Notes: generated by a model not told the origin, from the letters alone. 64,000 nt of DNA from JAEUOS01 sp046160545 (GCA_046160545.1 JBJXGS010000252.1:26900-90899); one strand, 5' to 3'. Positions 1-10,057 are shown, counted from the first letter of the stretch. Numbers and translations are program-made.

Positions 1-307
1 TGTACCCACTCCAATGCTCCCGGTAGGACAGATGCTTGATCGCCTGGTCAACCTCGTTACCATTGACATGGTAGACGTTGATCGCGGCCGTCTCCTCGGT
101 CAAGGCAGGACCAAACTCGGCAACCTCGGCAGGGTTTGGTTCCTGCAGTCGATAGACGTCAGTCAGGCGGGGCAGCATCGCGGCGGCACGCATTGAACGG
201 AATGTCGCGCGCACATGCTCCCCCATGCCTATAGGCATGAACGGATGTCCCACCAGGCGAACGACTGGAGCTTTCGACCCCGCCCCTTGCTGCGCCACGA
301 GTTTCAA
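1..307 (-). CDS. Glycosyltransferase, N-terminal part (runs off the window)
   Basis: This is the first 102 codons of a gene that continues beyond position 1. The likely start is TTG at 307-305, overlapping the TGA stop of the upstream fusion gene as TTGA. A GGGGG run seven bases upstream is a good ribosome binding site. The residues show a short leader, then the stretch LVGHPFMPIGMGEHVRA, which resembles the N-terminal loop of GT4-type glycosyltransferases, and an INVYHVNGNE strand. The context (fusion glycosyltransferase, Wzt/Wzm) fits a sugar transferase for a cell-surface glycan. The acceptor and donor cannot be told from this fragment. The family call is moderate because the nucleotide-sugar binding half is outside the window. 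Confidence 0.6.
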   Translation of the reverse strand, partial: MKLVAQQGAGSKAPVVRLVGHPFMPIGMGEHVRATFRSMRAAAMLPRLTDVYRLQEPNPAEVAEFGPALTEETAAINVYHVNGNEVDQAIKHLSYREHWSGY

Positions 308-3300
308 GACGCAACCCCCATGTCAGCCGCATCGAGCGCATCGCGTACAGCCTGCAGGTAGGCGTGGCCGAAGCGACGATCCGGCTCAAGGTATGCACCC
401 TCCGCCCATTCATTCCAGGCGTTGATGAAGAGCAGCCGTTCGCCCGGCCCACGTTCGACAAACGTGTGTTCGATCGCCGCGTTGAGCCAGGCCCGAAACG
501 CGCCGGGCGTTGCATGTTCAAAGGTGAAGGGATTGTCCTGCCGGCGCGGCGTGTTGTCCCAACCCGGTGCCACGCCGCGAAAGCGTGTGTATCCAGGCGC
601 CGGGCGGGCTCCAAAGCGAACCGCAAGATCGCGATAGTCGGCGACCTGACCAGAAAATCGAGGGTTGAGGATTTGCCCGGCCGGCGGGCGGGGATCCGCC
701 ATTTCCTGCGGCGGAAACTCGACGCTCGAGTCGCATCCGTAGTCGCTCGGGTGGAGCGTCCGTGTTGCCAGTTCAAGCGACTCGACCATGCTGACGTGTA
801 TCTCCCCGATTCCGGATGCGCGGCAGGCGTCGCGCCAGCGCCGGGCGGTCTCGCAAAAATCCGGAAAGAGATTGACCCGGTAGACCAGGATCAACGGTTT
901 CCCGACGACGCGGATGTAACGAGGATCCCGAAAGTAGCGACTCAGGTCTTCGATCACCGCCAAATCGTCATCAGCGGAGTGCGCTTGCCCGATCAGGACA
1001 TCATCCGCACGTCCGTCCCAGCGTCGGGTCCAGTTCTCGTTGGCCCAGCACAGGCAAAATGGAAAGTCCGGTCGCCCTGAGGCCAGCATGTTCTCGATGG
1101 GGGCCTCCAGCAACCGGCGCCCGCCAAACCAGTAGTAATAAAAGCAGAACCCTGCCACGCCATAGCGCCGTGCCAGTTCGGCCTGGGCTTCCATGACCTC
1201 GGCGGCGCGCAGATCGTAGTAGCCGAGATCGGCGGGAACGCGAGGCTGATCCTGACCGACGAAGTTTGGCTTGGCTTTGACGACATTGGCCCACTCGGTG
1301 AATCCTTGTCCCCACCACGCATCGTTTTCGGCAATCGGGTGGAACTGCGGCAGATAAAATGCGATCGCCCGGATGCGTGCAGACTCATCGATCTCCTCTT
1401 GCCACTTGCGATAGAGCGTGGAGAGGTTGCGCGTGACGCAGCGCATCTTGAAATCGTCAGGCAGCGCCCCGGTGGTACGTGACAGGTGATGGACAACGAC
1501 CGAGTCGGCCGCGCAAAAAACCGAGTAACCAAGGCTGCGCGCCGCCAGGCAAAGGTCGGCGTCTTCGGCGTAACAAGGCAAGTAATCTTCGGAAAATCCA
1601 CCGAGCTTGCGCAGCAAGTCGCCCCGCACCAGCATGCAGGCCCCGGATACGAAGTCAACGCGCCGTGTAAATGAGTATTCCGGCAGGTCGGGGTCGTCGT
1701 TCAGGCCGATCATTTGCGGAGTGCCATCGCAGCGCAACCCAACCCCGGATTCCTGCAGGTAACCGCTTGGATAGATGATGCGAGGGCCTGCAATCCCGGC
1801 ATCAGGGTGTTCGACGAAGACCTTCGCCAGGGAGTTGAGCCAGTTGGCGGTGACCTGAACGTCGTTGTTGAGAAACAGGACGTTTCGCCCGCGTGCGCGC
1901 GGCAGTGCCCGATTGCAATTGCGCAGGAAACCCATGTTGGCAGCGCCGGTGATCAAGACCAGGTGTTCGATCTGGGCGAGCGCCGCGGCGGTTCCGTCTG
2001 TGGATCCATCATCACAAACGATGACCTCGAAACTGGGAGCGCCCTCCGCATGGATGGCGATCGAGAGCAAGCACTCGCAAGTCAGGTCCACGTTGTTGAA
2101 GGCCGGAATGACGATCGACACCTCGGGTTGCGCCGGTGGACGCGGCAAGCGCACGCGACGCGCTGCCTGCAGCGGTGATTCACCGGACAAGCTGATCATC
2201 TGCGCAGGTGTCACACGCATCGCCATGCGCCGGGCGTGGTCTATTGCGGCGATGCGCTGCCTGACTGACTCTCCGTCACGCCACTCCCAGCGACCGTCGG
2301 CCGCCGGCAGAGCCCGCTGCACTCCTTCATGGGGCAACGCCTCTTCGACCGTCGTGGTCTCTTCGACGCCAACGGCTGCCGCTGCCTCGACCGCCTTCCA
2401 ACGCTTCGTTGCAAGCCAGGCCTCATAAGATGCTGAACCACGCATCGCATACCCTGTAAACGCAAAAAACAGGCCCTTCAGGCGCTGCTTGGACCCAGCC
2501 GAGACTGGCAACCGCCGATAGACCGTGGTCATGACCCCGACACAGGAATCGCGCCAACGAAGAATCTGCTGCGCCCCGTCGCGGAAGGGCTTTGTCGCCC
2601 GCCATGACCACGAAGCGCAGATCGACGCGAGAGTTGCCTCCTGCACGGCGAGCGCCGCTCGCGCCTCGCGCAGCTCCCCCTCCCGATTGCCGTGCGCGAT
2701 CTCCAGTTCCCTGACATGGCACTGCATCGCCCATGCCTTGGCCTGATGCGCCTCGTCGGCCTGGCGCAAACGCAGGGCAGACTCATCGAGTCCCTGCTGC
2801 GCGAGATCCGACTTTGCCTTGGCCGCTTCGCGCCGACGCTCAGCATCCTGCAATCGCTGCGCCAGATGCTCGACGCGCCGCGATAGCCGTTCGGCACGCA
2901 GTGCCTCGCGGCGCGCGCGGCGCGCCTCACGGGCCAATTGCGCCTCCTGTAGGCGCAGAAGCTCGAACGAACGACCTTGTGCCGCCTCGACCTCCTTGAG
3001 CCGTACTTCGAGGCGCAGCCCCTGTGCGAGACGCTCGCGCAGCAATCCTCCATTCGCTGTCAGCCGGAAGCGCGGGGCCGCGTCGACCAGACTCACCGGC
3101 ACGGCAGTGTCATCCCGATCCGTATTGGGCCCACCCGGTGGCGTGGTTCTCAAATCCAGCTGCCGTTCTAGCCGGGAAGTGAGCTCGGCACTCTCCCGCA
3201 GCGCTTGTTCTGCCCACTGCGCTGTCTGGCGATGTTCGCAATAGAGATCCTGCGTCCGGTCGATAAAGACCGACCCGGGCAGGGGCGGCAGGGAAGCGTC

Positions 3301-4044
3301 GCTGCAATACGCCAGCAAATAAACCGGATCCGGCATTTGCAAACCACCTGGCACCATGCGGCCTTTCGTATCCACCGCAAGAGCGCTGATGCGCTCGGAT
3401 CCTAGTTCGCGCCCCCCTGGCACGCCCGCGATCGACGATACAAGGATCATCCGCTGACCGTACATTTTCACGTTGCCGAAGCGGCGGCTCAGGAGAGCGT
3501 GGAACTCCTCGGCATGAAGCTCATGAAGATGGTAGGCGTTGTGGTGATCCGGAATGTCACTATAGACACGCTTGTCCGGCGATGATATGAACAGGACTCC
3601 ACCGGGACGCAGAACTCGCTTGATCTCTCCGATCATTTCAGCCTGACCGGTGAGATGTTCGATGGTCTCAAACGACGTGACCACATCCACGCAGGCGTCC
3701 GACAACGGAAGCCGGTCCGCGCGCGCCGCGATGAAGGTCAGGTTTGGCCGATCGGAATAACGCGCTACGGCATGTCGGACGGCGTCTGTCGCGACATCAA
3801 TGCCGATCACCCGGTCTGCGCGCGAAGCCAGCAGTGCAGCGCCATAGCCTTCGCCGGAGGCAAGATCAAGCACGATTCGTCCATGCACGGACTCAAGGCA
3901 CACGGCATAACGATGCAGGTGTTCGTAACGAATTTCGCCGCCCAGCTCCGGAACGTATCGCTCTCCGGTGAAGGCAAGGCTCAGGTCCGATGCCGAGTCG
4001 GCGCCTTCGTTCGGCGCGGGGGCAATATCGGAGGGAGAGCTCAC
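304..4044 (-). CDS. Trimodular methyltransferase / coiled coil / GT2 glycosyltransferase / WbsX-like protein
   Basis: The 1246-residue protein starts at GTG 4044, overlapping the wzt stop as GTGA. Residues about 25-200 form a class I SAM methyltransferase with motif I (VLDLASGEG at about 58-66). Residues about 265-480 are charged and heptad-rich, a likely coiled coil. Residues about 640-880 are a GT2 glycosyltransferase (VSIVIPAFNN start and a DDGSTDGT motif). Residue 891 to the end is a WbsX / glycoside-hydrolase-99-like domain (AFYLPQFHP, WGQGFTEW, NAWNEWAEG). WbsX-like modules are common in O-antigen and capsule loci. Placement beside Wzt/Wzm suggests it extends and terminally modifies an ABC-exported glycan; methylation as a chain-end signal is inference. 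All modules look intact. Confidence 0.8.
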   Translation of the reverse strand: MSSPSDIAPAPNEGADSASDLSLAFTGERYVPELGGEIRYEHLHRYAVCLESVHGRIVLDLASGEGYGAALLASRADRVIGIDVATDAVRHAVARYSDRPNLTFIAARADRLPLSDACVDVVTSFETIEHLTGQAEMIGEIKRVLRPGGVLFISSPDKRVYSDIPDHHNAYHLHELHAEEFHALLSRRFGNVKMYGQRMILVSSIAGVPGGRELGSERISALAVDTKGRMVPGGLQMPDPVYLLAYCSDASLPPLPGSVFIDRTQDLYCEHRQTAQWAEQALRESAELTSRLERQLDLRTTPPGGPNTDRDDTAVPVSLVDAAPRFRLTANGGLLRERLAQGLRLEVRLKEVEAAQGRSFELLRLQEAQLAREARRARREALRAERLSRRVEHLAQRLQDAERRREAAKAKSDLAQQGLDESALRLRQADEAHQAKAWAMQCHVRELEIAHGNREGELREARAALAVQEATLASICASWSWRATKPFRDGAQQILRWRDSCVGVMTTVYRRLPVSAGSKQRLKGLFFAFTGYAMRGSASYEAWLATKRWKAVEAAAAVGVEETTTVEEALPHEGVQRALPAADGRWEWRDGESVRQRIAAIDHARRMAMRVTPAQMISLSGESPLQAARRVRLPRPPAQPEVSIVIPAFNNVDLTCECLLSIAIHAEGAPSFEVIVCDDGSTDGTAAALAQIEHLVLITGAANMGFLRNCNRALPRARGRNVLFLNNDVQVTANWLNSLAKVFVEHPDAGIAGPRIIYPSGYLQESGVGLRCDGTPQMIGLNDDPDLPEYSFTRRVDFVSGACMLVRGDLLRKLGGFSEDYLPCYAEDADLCLAARSLGYSVFCAADSVVVHHLSRTTGALPDDFKMRCVTRNLSTLYRKWQEEIDESARIRAIAFYLPQFHPIAENDAWWGQGFTEWANVVKAKPNFVGQDQPRVPADLGYYDLRAAEVMEAQAELARRYGVAGFCFYYYWFGGRRLLEAPIENMLASGRPDFPFCLCWANENWTRRWDGRADDVLIGQAHSADDDLAVIEDLSRYFRDPRYIRVVGKPLILVYRVNLFPDFCETARRWRDACRASGIGEIHVSMVESLELATRTLHPSDYGCDSSVEFPPQEMADPRPPAGQILNPRFSGQVADYRDLAVRFGARPAPGYTRFRGVAPGWDNTPRRQDNPFTFEHATPGAFRAWLNAAIEHTFVERGPGERLLFINAWNEWAEGAYLEPDRRFGHAYLQAVRDALDAADMGVAS

Positions 4045-5381
4045 TTGCGCTCCAGCGATATGCCGTGCATCGGAATTCCCACCAGTCCGAGCCGAACCGG
4101 ACTAGCATGCACGCGCAGTACCAGCGCGTCATGAATCCAATGCAATTGCTCGTGCGACTCCTGGGTACCGTTCGCAATAGCCGGTGAGACGGCATACTCC
4201 CCGGTCGGCAAATACGGAAAGTCAAACTTGAAGGTCGCAACGATCGCCTGGCCGGCGAGCAGCTGCACGGGACGGTCCCGGTACGGCAAGTAGGTGTTGT
4301 CGACAAACACTTCCTGGCCGAGGCGATCCTTCACTGTAAATCCCAGTATGGGACGCGCAATCGCCTCGGTCGCCAGCGCCTCGATCTGCAACGTCACTTC
4401 CTCCCCGCCGACCAGCCAAGCCAGTGGGACTCCCTCATTGTCCAGCAGGCGCACATCCGTGATCCGGGCAGCGCCTGATCCGAAGGCTGCCTGCGCTGCG
4501 TCAAAGCTGAAGACCTCGACGTCATTGCGCAGATTCGAGCCATTGAACAGGTCGCTGCGCATATCACGGCGCACCACCCCATCACGCGCGCCAACACCGG
4601 TGTCACCCTCGGCGACACACTCGTCCTCCGCGGTGATCGAGTTCTCGAACAGCGTCTCGAGATAGCGGGCGGCAACATCCTTGGGAGCACCAATCGCTTC
4701 TATTCGGCCTTCCGACAACAACAGCGCACGATCGCAGAGATTGGTCACCGCGCCGATGTCATGGCTGCAGAAAAGCACGGTTCCGCGGCGCATGAAATCG
4801 CGCAGGAACCTCATGCACTTCTGCACGAAAAATGCGTCTCCGACCGACAGTGCTTCATCGATTATCAGAATCTCGGCATCAACATGCGCCGCGACCGCGA
4901 ACGCAAGGCGAACGAACATTCCACTCGAATAGCGCTTGACCGGCTGGTCAATGTAATCACCAATGTCCGCGAAGGCGACTATGTGATCCATGCGCTGGGC
5001 GATTTGCACCGGATCCAGACCCAGGATCGCTGCGCCCAGGCGGATGTTGTCGCGCCCGGAAAATTCCGGATTGAAGCCCGCCCCGAGTTCAAGCAGCGCC
5101 GCGAGGCGACCGTCGACAGCGACCGTGCCCGCACTGGGCCGGAGGACCCCGGCGATCAGTTGCAGCAGCGTCGACTTGCCACTCCCGTTGCGCCCGATCA
5201 CGCCGATCGTCTCGCCGCGCTTCACGTCGAATGAGACATCCTGCAAAACCCACTTCGCATCGACAGGTACGCGCGAACGCCATGGCAGCGCGTCCAGCAG
5301 GCCGCCGGAAGCGGTGCGACGCGTGGAATAGGCCTTGCCCAATCCGCGTACGCTGACTACCGGCATCGACTCAGACTGCAT
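4041..5381 (-). CDS. ABC exporter ATP-binding protein, Wzt type (polysaccharide/O-antigen)
   Basis: A cytoplasmic ATPase that powers export of a lipid-linked polysaccharide with the adjacent permease. It shows the Walker A GRNGSGKST, a signature region YSSGMFVRLAFA and Walker B ILIIDEALSVGD. After the nucleotide-binding domain comes a beta-rich C-terminal region of about 150 residues, as in Wzt proteins whose C-terminal domain binds the modified chain end. The start is ATG 5381 (446 residues), overlapping the permease stop by 11 bases; a second ATG at 5366 is possible. The 3-prime end overlaps the fusion gene as GTGA. The C-terminal domain together with a downstream methyltransferase suggests a chain-end recognition system, which is inference. 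Confidence 0.88.
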   Translation of the reverse strand: MQSESMPVVSVRGLGKAYSTRRTASGGLLDALPWRSRVPVDAKWVLQDVSFDVKRGETIGVIGRNGSGKSTLLQLIAGVLRPSAGTVAVDGRLAALLELGAGFNPEFSGRDNIRLGAAILGLDPVQIAQRMDHIVAFADIGDYIDQPVKRYSSGMFVRLAFAVAAHVDAEILIIDEALSVGDAFFVQKCMRFLRDFMRRGTVLFCSHDIGAVTNLCDRALLLSEGRIEAIGAPKDVAARYLETLFENSITAEDECVAEGDTGVGARDGVVRRDMRSDLFNGSNLRNDVEVFSFDAAQAAFGSGAARITDVRLLDNEGVPLAWLVGGEEVTLQIEALATEAIARPILGFTVKDRLGQEVFVDNTYLPYRDRPVQLLAGQAIVATFKFDFPYLPTGEYAVSPAIANGTQESHEQLHWIHDALVLRVHASPVRLGLVGIPMHGISLERK

Positions 5382-6201
5382 CCGCGAACCCGCCACGAAC
5401 GGCCTCGAACCCGGCCGACCCGGCAATCGCCACCAAGGAGCACGCAAAGGTCCAGCTCAACCAGTTTGCCCAGTCCGTCGCATCTCCAAGAATCATGACT
5501 GCACGCGCGTTCTCGATTATTGTTGTCATCGGATTCAAGCGAAAAAGTTCCGTGAATTCCGCCGGGACCGCCGCCAGGGGATAGAACACAGGGCTCAAAA
5601 ACATCAACCCGGTGACACAAACCGATACCGCCTGCCCTACATCGCGCAGGAACACCCCAAGAGCCGCGAGCAGGAAGCCCACTCCCGCGGTCAGCAATAT
5701 CAGCGGCAGTATGACCAGCGGCAACTGCAAAAGACTCAAGGGAGGCACGCCAAAATGAAGCACATGAAACGCCAGCCAGATGGCAAAGCCGGCCACTCCG
5801 TGAAAAAGAGCAGTGCCGATCGAAACCCACACCAGAAGGTGGAGCGGAAACACAACACGCTTGACATAGTGAGGGTGCGACAACACCAGTGTCGGCGCCC
5901 GACCGACCACTTCGGCGAAAATATTGAAAACAATCAGGCCCGCGAAAAGGAATAGCGCAAACTCCATCGGCGAGGCATTGCCGGGGCGCCATTTGAGAGC
6001 GAAGACCTCGCTGAAGACAAACGTGTAAATGGCCAGCATGACCAGCGGATGCAGCAGCGCCCAGGCAAGCCCCGCCCGCGAGCCCTGGTATCGCGACGCA
6101 ATGTCACGCACGACCAGCGCAGCCAGGAGCCTTCTATGAGTCCAGGGGTCGCTAAAGCCCGCAAACAAGCGCGACTTGCCAAACTTCCCGGTCGACTCCA
6201 T
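5371..6201 (-). CDS. ABC-2 type polysaccharide export permease, Wzm type
   Basis: A 276-residue integral membrane protein with about six hydrophobic segments. It fits the usual length and layout of Wzm/KpsM/TagG-like ABC-2 permeases: a hydrophilic N-terminus containing a Trp-Thr-His region, then helices at about 30-50, 60-85, 110-135, 145-170, 175-200 and 235-260. It forms the inner-membrane channel paired with the Wzt ATPase encoded immediately downstream with overlapping reading frames. It starts with ATG at 6201, 42 bases after the end of prsT. The substrate is presumably the undecaprenyl- or lipid-linked glycan made by the flanking glycosyltransferases. Confidence 0.88.
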   Translation of the reverse strand: MESTGKFGKSRLFAGFSDPWTHRRLLAALVVRDIASRYQGSRAGLAWALLHPLVMLAIYTFVFSEVFALKWRPGNASPMEFALFLFAGLIVFNIFAEVVGRAPTLVLSHPHYVKRVVFPLHLLVWVSIGTALFHGVAGFAIWLAFHVLHFGVPPLSLLQLPLVILPLILLTAGVGFLLAALGVFLRDVGQAVSVCVTGLMFLSPVFYPLAAVPAEFTELFRLNPMTTIIENARAVMILGDATDWANWLSWTFACSLVAIAGSAGFEAVRGGFADAV

Positions 6202-6243
6202 ATGCTACAGCCCTTGCATTCGGCACCTTTGACGTGACGACGC

Positions 6244-9066
6244 CTAAAGTGATCGCAAGAGCTTGGTCACCTCAGCATGCGCGGGGAACTGCTCGCCCAA
6301 AAGCTGCAGTATTCCCAGTTCGCGCTTGGCATCGGCGGTACGACCCGCCTTGATGAGAACGCGCGCATAGTTGAGTTGGATGTCGTAGCCCTTGGGCGCG
6401 GCTCGTGATGCCTTGAACAGGAGCTCAAGCGCCCGTTCGTTTTCGCCTGCGTCGGCGAGAATCATCGCCAGCGTGTCCATGAATTCCGGCTGCTTTGGCA
6501 ATAAATTGTGGGCGCGCTCCGCAAAATCACGCGCTTCAGGGGACTTCAGCCGCGCCGCGACAAAGGCAAGATTGTTGAGCAGCCGCGGATCATCAGGAGC
6601 CACTTGTAGCACGGCCTTGAATCCGGAGAATGCCGCAGCGAAATCCTTGCGCGCGGCAGCGGCCTCGGCAGCGTACAGTCGGGCCGCCTTGTCTTCCGGA
6701 TAGTCATTGACCCAGCGCGCAAGGATCTGTTCGGCTTCAGAAGCCTTGCCTGCTTTATGGAGCGCACCATGGCGCTTGATGACCAGTTCGGTCGAAATCG
6801 ACGCCTTCATTCCGGCCGAATAAGCTTCAGCAGCCTCCGCAAACTTCTTGGACGACATCAGGATGTCACCTTCGAGGAGGTATCCGATTGCCTCTCTCGG
6901 TCGCTGTTTTTGCAGTTCCTTGGCCAAGCGCGTGGCTTCGGTCGCTCTCCCTGCCTTTAAGTCAAGCAAGGCGAGGCCGCGCTGCGCGGTCACCAGGTTA
7001 GGCTGGATCGCCAGTGCCTTGCGCAAGCTTTGCGCAGATGCCTCGGGATTCTTCATCATGGCATAAAGCTCCGCAACGCGGAGATGTGGCTGCGGGGAGT
7101 TGGGTTGTAAACGCGCCATTTGCCCGTAGGTCGCCAGCGCCTGATTGTTGTCGCCAGCGGCAGCATAGGCTATGGCCAGAATTTCATAGGCCTCGCCTCG
7201 ATCGGGCAAGGCAGCAACGGCTGACTGCGCAGCCACAACAGCACTCTTGAAATCGCGGGCACCAAGGTGAAAGTTGACCAGCCCCACTCGAGGAGCGACA
7301 TCCCCAGGTCCGGCCTCGATCGCCTTGTTGAGCAGGCCCAGAATCTCCTCGCGCGGTGCGCTGGCCTCTCGGCGTACCTCGGCCAGTGCCAGCAGGGCGA
7401 GCGCGTTGCGCGGATTCTCGGCCAGCACCGACTCAAAGCGCTTCTGGGCGGCCGCCGGATTCTTGTCCTCGACGTCGAGTGTTGCGAGGCTCGCGGCAGC
7501 CGGGTAAAACCCTTTTGCGACCTCAAGCGCACGTTCCAGGCTTTTGCGCGCGCCACTGCGATCAGCCTTCGACAGCAGCACCTTGCCGCGCAGATAGTGC
7601 AGCGTGGGATTGTCCGGTGTTTTGCGTTCCAGACTTGCCAGGGCCTTGAGCGCCCGGTCAAACTGGTTCAAGCGCATCGCGTTGGCGATCAACGCCATGT
7701 CTGCGACGCTGCCGCGGTCAGATTGGGAGATGCGCTCCAGATCCGCAAAAGCCCGTTCCGTCTCGCCCAAGCCCATGCGCGCGAGTGCAAGAACGGTCCG
7801 GCTGGCCACGTCATCCGGACGGGCCTTGGTCGCCAGCAGCAGCAGTTCCTCGGCTCGTTTGTAGTTGCCCGCCTGCATGTGCGACTCACCGGCCAGTGCC
7901 AGGAGTTCCGGGCTCGCATCACCTTTCACAAGCGCTGGCTCGATGACACGAACCGCCTTGTCGGTCTGACCTTGCGCGACGTAGGTCATCGCGAGCCATC
8001 GCCTGGAACCAGACGCCTCGGGATCGATCTGCAAAGCCTTGAGCAACAAGGCTTCAGCCTGTATGTAGGAACGCAGGTTGAACTCGATCGACCCGGCCAG
8101 CTGCAATGCCACCGGCGAGTCAGGCGCCCTCGACAACAACAACTGTGCGGACTCACGGGCAGCCTTGTAGTCCCCCGAAACAGCGGCCAGCTGCGCCGTC
8201 AGTGCCGTGGTCTGCGGATGACGTCCGGCGTGCTTGCGCATTTCGGCGAGGTCGCTTTGCGCCATCTGAAAACTCGCGTGCTTGGCGTCAAAGCCCGACT
8301 GAACCAGTCTGGTCCACACCAGCGAGGCATGCGCCGCAGCGAAGTCCTGACGGACCTTGATTGCATCCTTGTAGGCCTCGGCCGCCGCATCGAGCCGGTT
8401 CAAGGAGCCCAGGATGTCACCCTTCAGCTTGAGCGCATCCGACGTCGCCGCTCCCGCCTTTGCGACAGACTCGATCAGATTCAAGGCCGCTGCGGAATCG
8501 CCTTCCAGCGCCACCAGTCGTGCCAGCAACAGTTGCGCCTCGCTATTTGTCGCCGACGCCTGGATAGCCGCCTGCACGATTTCCTTGGCTTCCTTGCGGC
8601 GTCCCAGGGAGAAATTGGCGAGCGAGACCAAGGTCATGACTTCGGAACGCGCTGCCGGCGACTTGACCTTTTCAAGTGCCTTGGTATCAAGCACTTCGCG
8701 AAACCTGTTGCGCCCGATTAAGGCCCGTAACAGCATCGGCTCGACTGCATCCGGAGAGAATCCCAGATCGCGCGCGCGCGTTAATTCAACCTCGGCGCCC
8801 GCCGGATCGCCAAGCTCCACTAGCGCGCGTCCAAGGACGTAACGCGCTTCCGGCAAATCACTTGCCCCCTGGAGAAGAAGTTTGGCCTGGGCCATAGCCG
8901 TACGGTAGTCGCGCTTTTCAAGGCTTTCCCGAGCGAATGCAATCGAAGGGGCAGAAGCCTTGTCGCATCCGGCAACCAGCGCTCCGCCTGCCAGGACAAC
9001 CGAAAAGGTCACGGCCGTCAGGCAGCGCAACGAGGGCGTAACAATCGCGGGCAAGGAATATGCCAT
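6244..9066 (-). CDS. prsT: PrsT-type TPR-repeat lipoprotein of PEP-CTERM/exosortase systems (copy 1)
   Basis: A 940-residue protein with a lipoprotein signal (lipobox LVAGC, Cys34 from the chosen start) followed by some 20 tetratricopeptide-like repeats through to the C-terminus. This matches the large TPR lipoprotein PrsT found beside exosortase loci. It probably acts as a periplasmic scaffold at the outer or inner membrane; its exact role is not established. The start is placed at ATG 9066, which puts the signal peptide directly at the N-terminus and lies 17 bases after the preceding glycosyltransferase; upstream in-frame codons look non-coding. It has a clear paralogue at 52858-55632, including the shared pattern GDxAGAEVEL early in the mature protein. 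Confidence 0.85.
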   Translation of the reverse strand: MAYSLPAIVTPSLRCLTAVTFSVVLAGGALVAGCDKASAPSIAFARESLEKRDYRTAMAQAKLLLQGASDLPEARYVLGRALVELGDPAGAEVELTRARDLGFSPDAVEPMLLRALIGRNRFREVLDTKALEKVKSPAARSEVMTLVSLANFSLGRRKEAKEIVQAAIQASATNSEAQLLLARLVALEGDSAAALNLIESVAKAGAATSDALKLKGDILGSLNRLDAAAEAYKDAIKVRQDFAAAHASLVWTRLVQSGFDAKHASFQMAQSDLAEMRKHAGRHPQTTALTAQLAAVSGDYKAARESAQLLLSRAPDSPVALQLAGSIEFNLRSYIQAEALLLKALQIDPEASGSRRWLAMTYVAQGQTDKAVRVIEPALVKGDASPELLALAGESHMQAGNYKRAEELLLLATKARPDDVASRTVLALARMGLGETERAFADLERISQSDRGSVADMALIANAMRLNQFDRALKALASLERKTPDNPTLHYLRGKVLLSKADRSGARKSLERALEVAKGFYPAAASLATLDVEDKNPAAAQKRFESVLAENPRNALALLALAEVRREASAPREEILGLLNKAIEAGPGDVAPRVGLVNFHLGARDFKSAVVAAQSAVAALPDRGEAYEILAIAYAAAGDNNQALATYGQMARLQPNSPQPHLRVAELYAMMKNPEASAQSLRKALAIQPNLVTAQRGLALLDLKAGRATEATRLAKELQKQRPREAIGYLLEGDILMSSKKFAEAAEAYSAGMKASISTELVIKRHGALHKAGKASEAEQILARWVNDYPEDKAARLYAAEAAAARKDFAAAFSGFKAVLQVAPDDPRLLNNLAFVAARLKSPEARDFAERAHNLLPKQPEFMDTLAMILADAGENERALELLFKASRAAPKGYDIQLNYARVLIKAGRTADAKRELGILQLLGEQFPAHAEVTKLLRSL

Positions 9067-9082
9067 GGCATCCCAGCTTGAG

Positions 9083-10057
9083 TTATAGCTTCTTAAGGAC
9101 TGCAGCGAGAGCCAGCCCCGAATTGCCAAGAAGGGTATGGCAGTAAATGCCAGACTTCCACGCAGCAATTGTACGCGCCGGCAGCGATGCGCTTCTTGCG
9201 CGACAAAACATCTCCAGAATATTGCGACTTTCCGGTGTCAATCGCCGGGAAAGCCGGCCAAGCGCAGCGAGATTGCGGTGATTCATTTCCCGAAACTCGC
9301 CTGCGAGCAGGCGGCGTGCGCGCGCAACCTTGCTGCGGGCCCCATGGTTCGATCCAACCAAATTGTCCGGATGCTGACGGTAGCCGACTGCCGGCCTGGC
9401 GTCGTAGTGCACGACCCCACCACATGCGGCAACGACGATATATGTCCACCAGTCATGTGTCTGGACATCAACCTCACCGCCTGCCTCCACCAACAACGCT
9501 CGCGCGGCAGCATTGAACACCATGGTATTTCCGCCAGCAACGCTTTGTACGATTGCGTTGGCGAATCCGACAGGTCGCGCAAACAGGGGTGAATTGCCCA
9601 GCGCCCTGCCGTTCGCATCGATCAGGCGTGTACGCCCGCAGTACAGGGCCGGCTGGCCAGGCGCCTGTTTGCGCAGCCATTTGAGCGCACGCTCGAGTTT
9701 GTCGTGATCCCACAAGTCATCCTGGTCGCAATAGGCGAAATAATCGGCGTGAATCTGGGGAGCGCATACCAGGCTCAGGAAGTTGGCACAAAAGCCGCGT
9801 ACCGGTCCCCGCTTGAGAAACAGTCGCTCGGCGCCCCAGCGCCTCCGGTATTCAGCCAGGACGACCGTGGTCGCATCGGTCGAGCCGTCATCGGAAGCCC
9901 ATACCGACCATTCACCATGGGTCTGCGCGCCGATGCTGTCGAGTTGCGGTCCGAGGAAACCGGCGCCATTGCGCGTGCCAAGAAGGATTGCGACATGTTC
10001 TCGCGGCGTCGCGGAATGCGCGACATGCTGCACGCTTGCGATCAACTCGCCAGACAT
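9083..10057 (-). CDS. GT2 family glycosyltransferase (rhamnosyltransferase-like)
   Basis: A 324-residue cytoplasmic glycosyltransferase with a GT-A fold. The N-terminal strand VAILLGTRNGAGFL and the ASDDGSTD motif bind the nucleotide-sugar. An FAYCDQDDLWD motif supplies the metal-binding acidic pair; this DQDD form is typical of RfbF-like rhamnosyltransferases, so a deoxysugar donor is possible but unproven. The start at ATG 10057 overlaps the preceding hydrolase gene by 16 bases. It belongs to the surface-glycan block and is probably co-transcribed with prsT downstream. Confidence 0.83.
   Translation of the reverse strand: MSGELIASVQHVAHSATPREHVAILLGTRNGAGFLGPQLDSIGAQTHGEWSVWASDDGSTDATTVVLAEYRRRWGAERLFLKRGPVRGFCANFLSLVCAPQIHADYFAYCDQDDLWDHDKLERALKWLRKQAPGQPALYCGRTRLIDANGRALGNSPLFARPVGFANAIVQSVAGGNTMVFNAAARALLVEAGGEVDVQTHDWWTYIVVAACGGVVHYDARPAVGYRQHPDNLVGSNHGARSKVARARRLLAGEFREMNHRNLAALGRLSRRLTPESRNILEMFCRARSASLPARTIAAWKSGIYCHTLLGNSGLALAAVLKKL

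Noticed and set aside
7267..8721. Long open frame (484 codons) on the plus strand
   Set aside because: It lies fully antisense to prsT copy 1, whose lipobox and TPR pattern are clear; the antisense protein has no recognisable family and is a by-product of high GC codon use.
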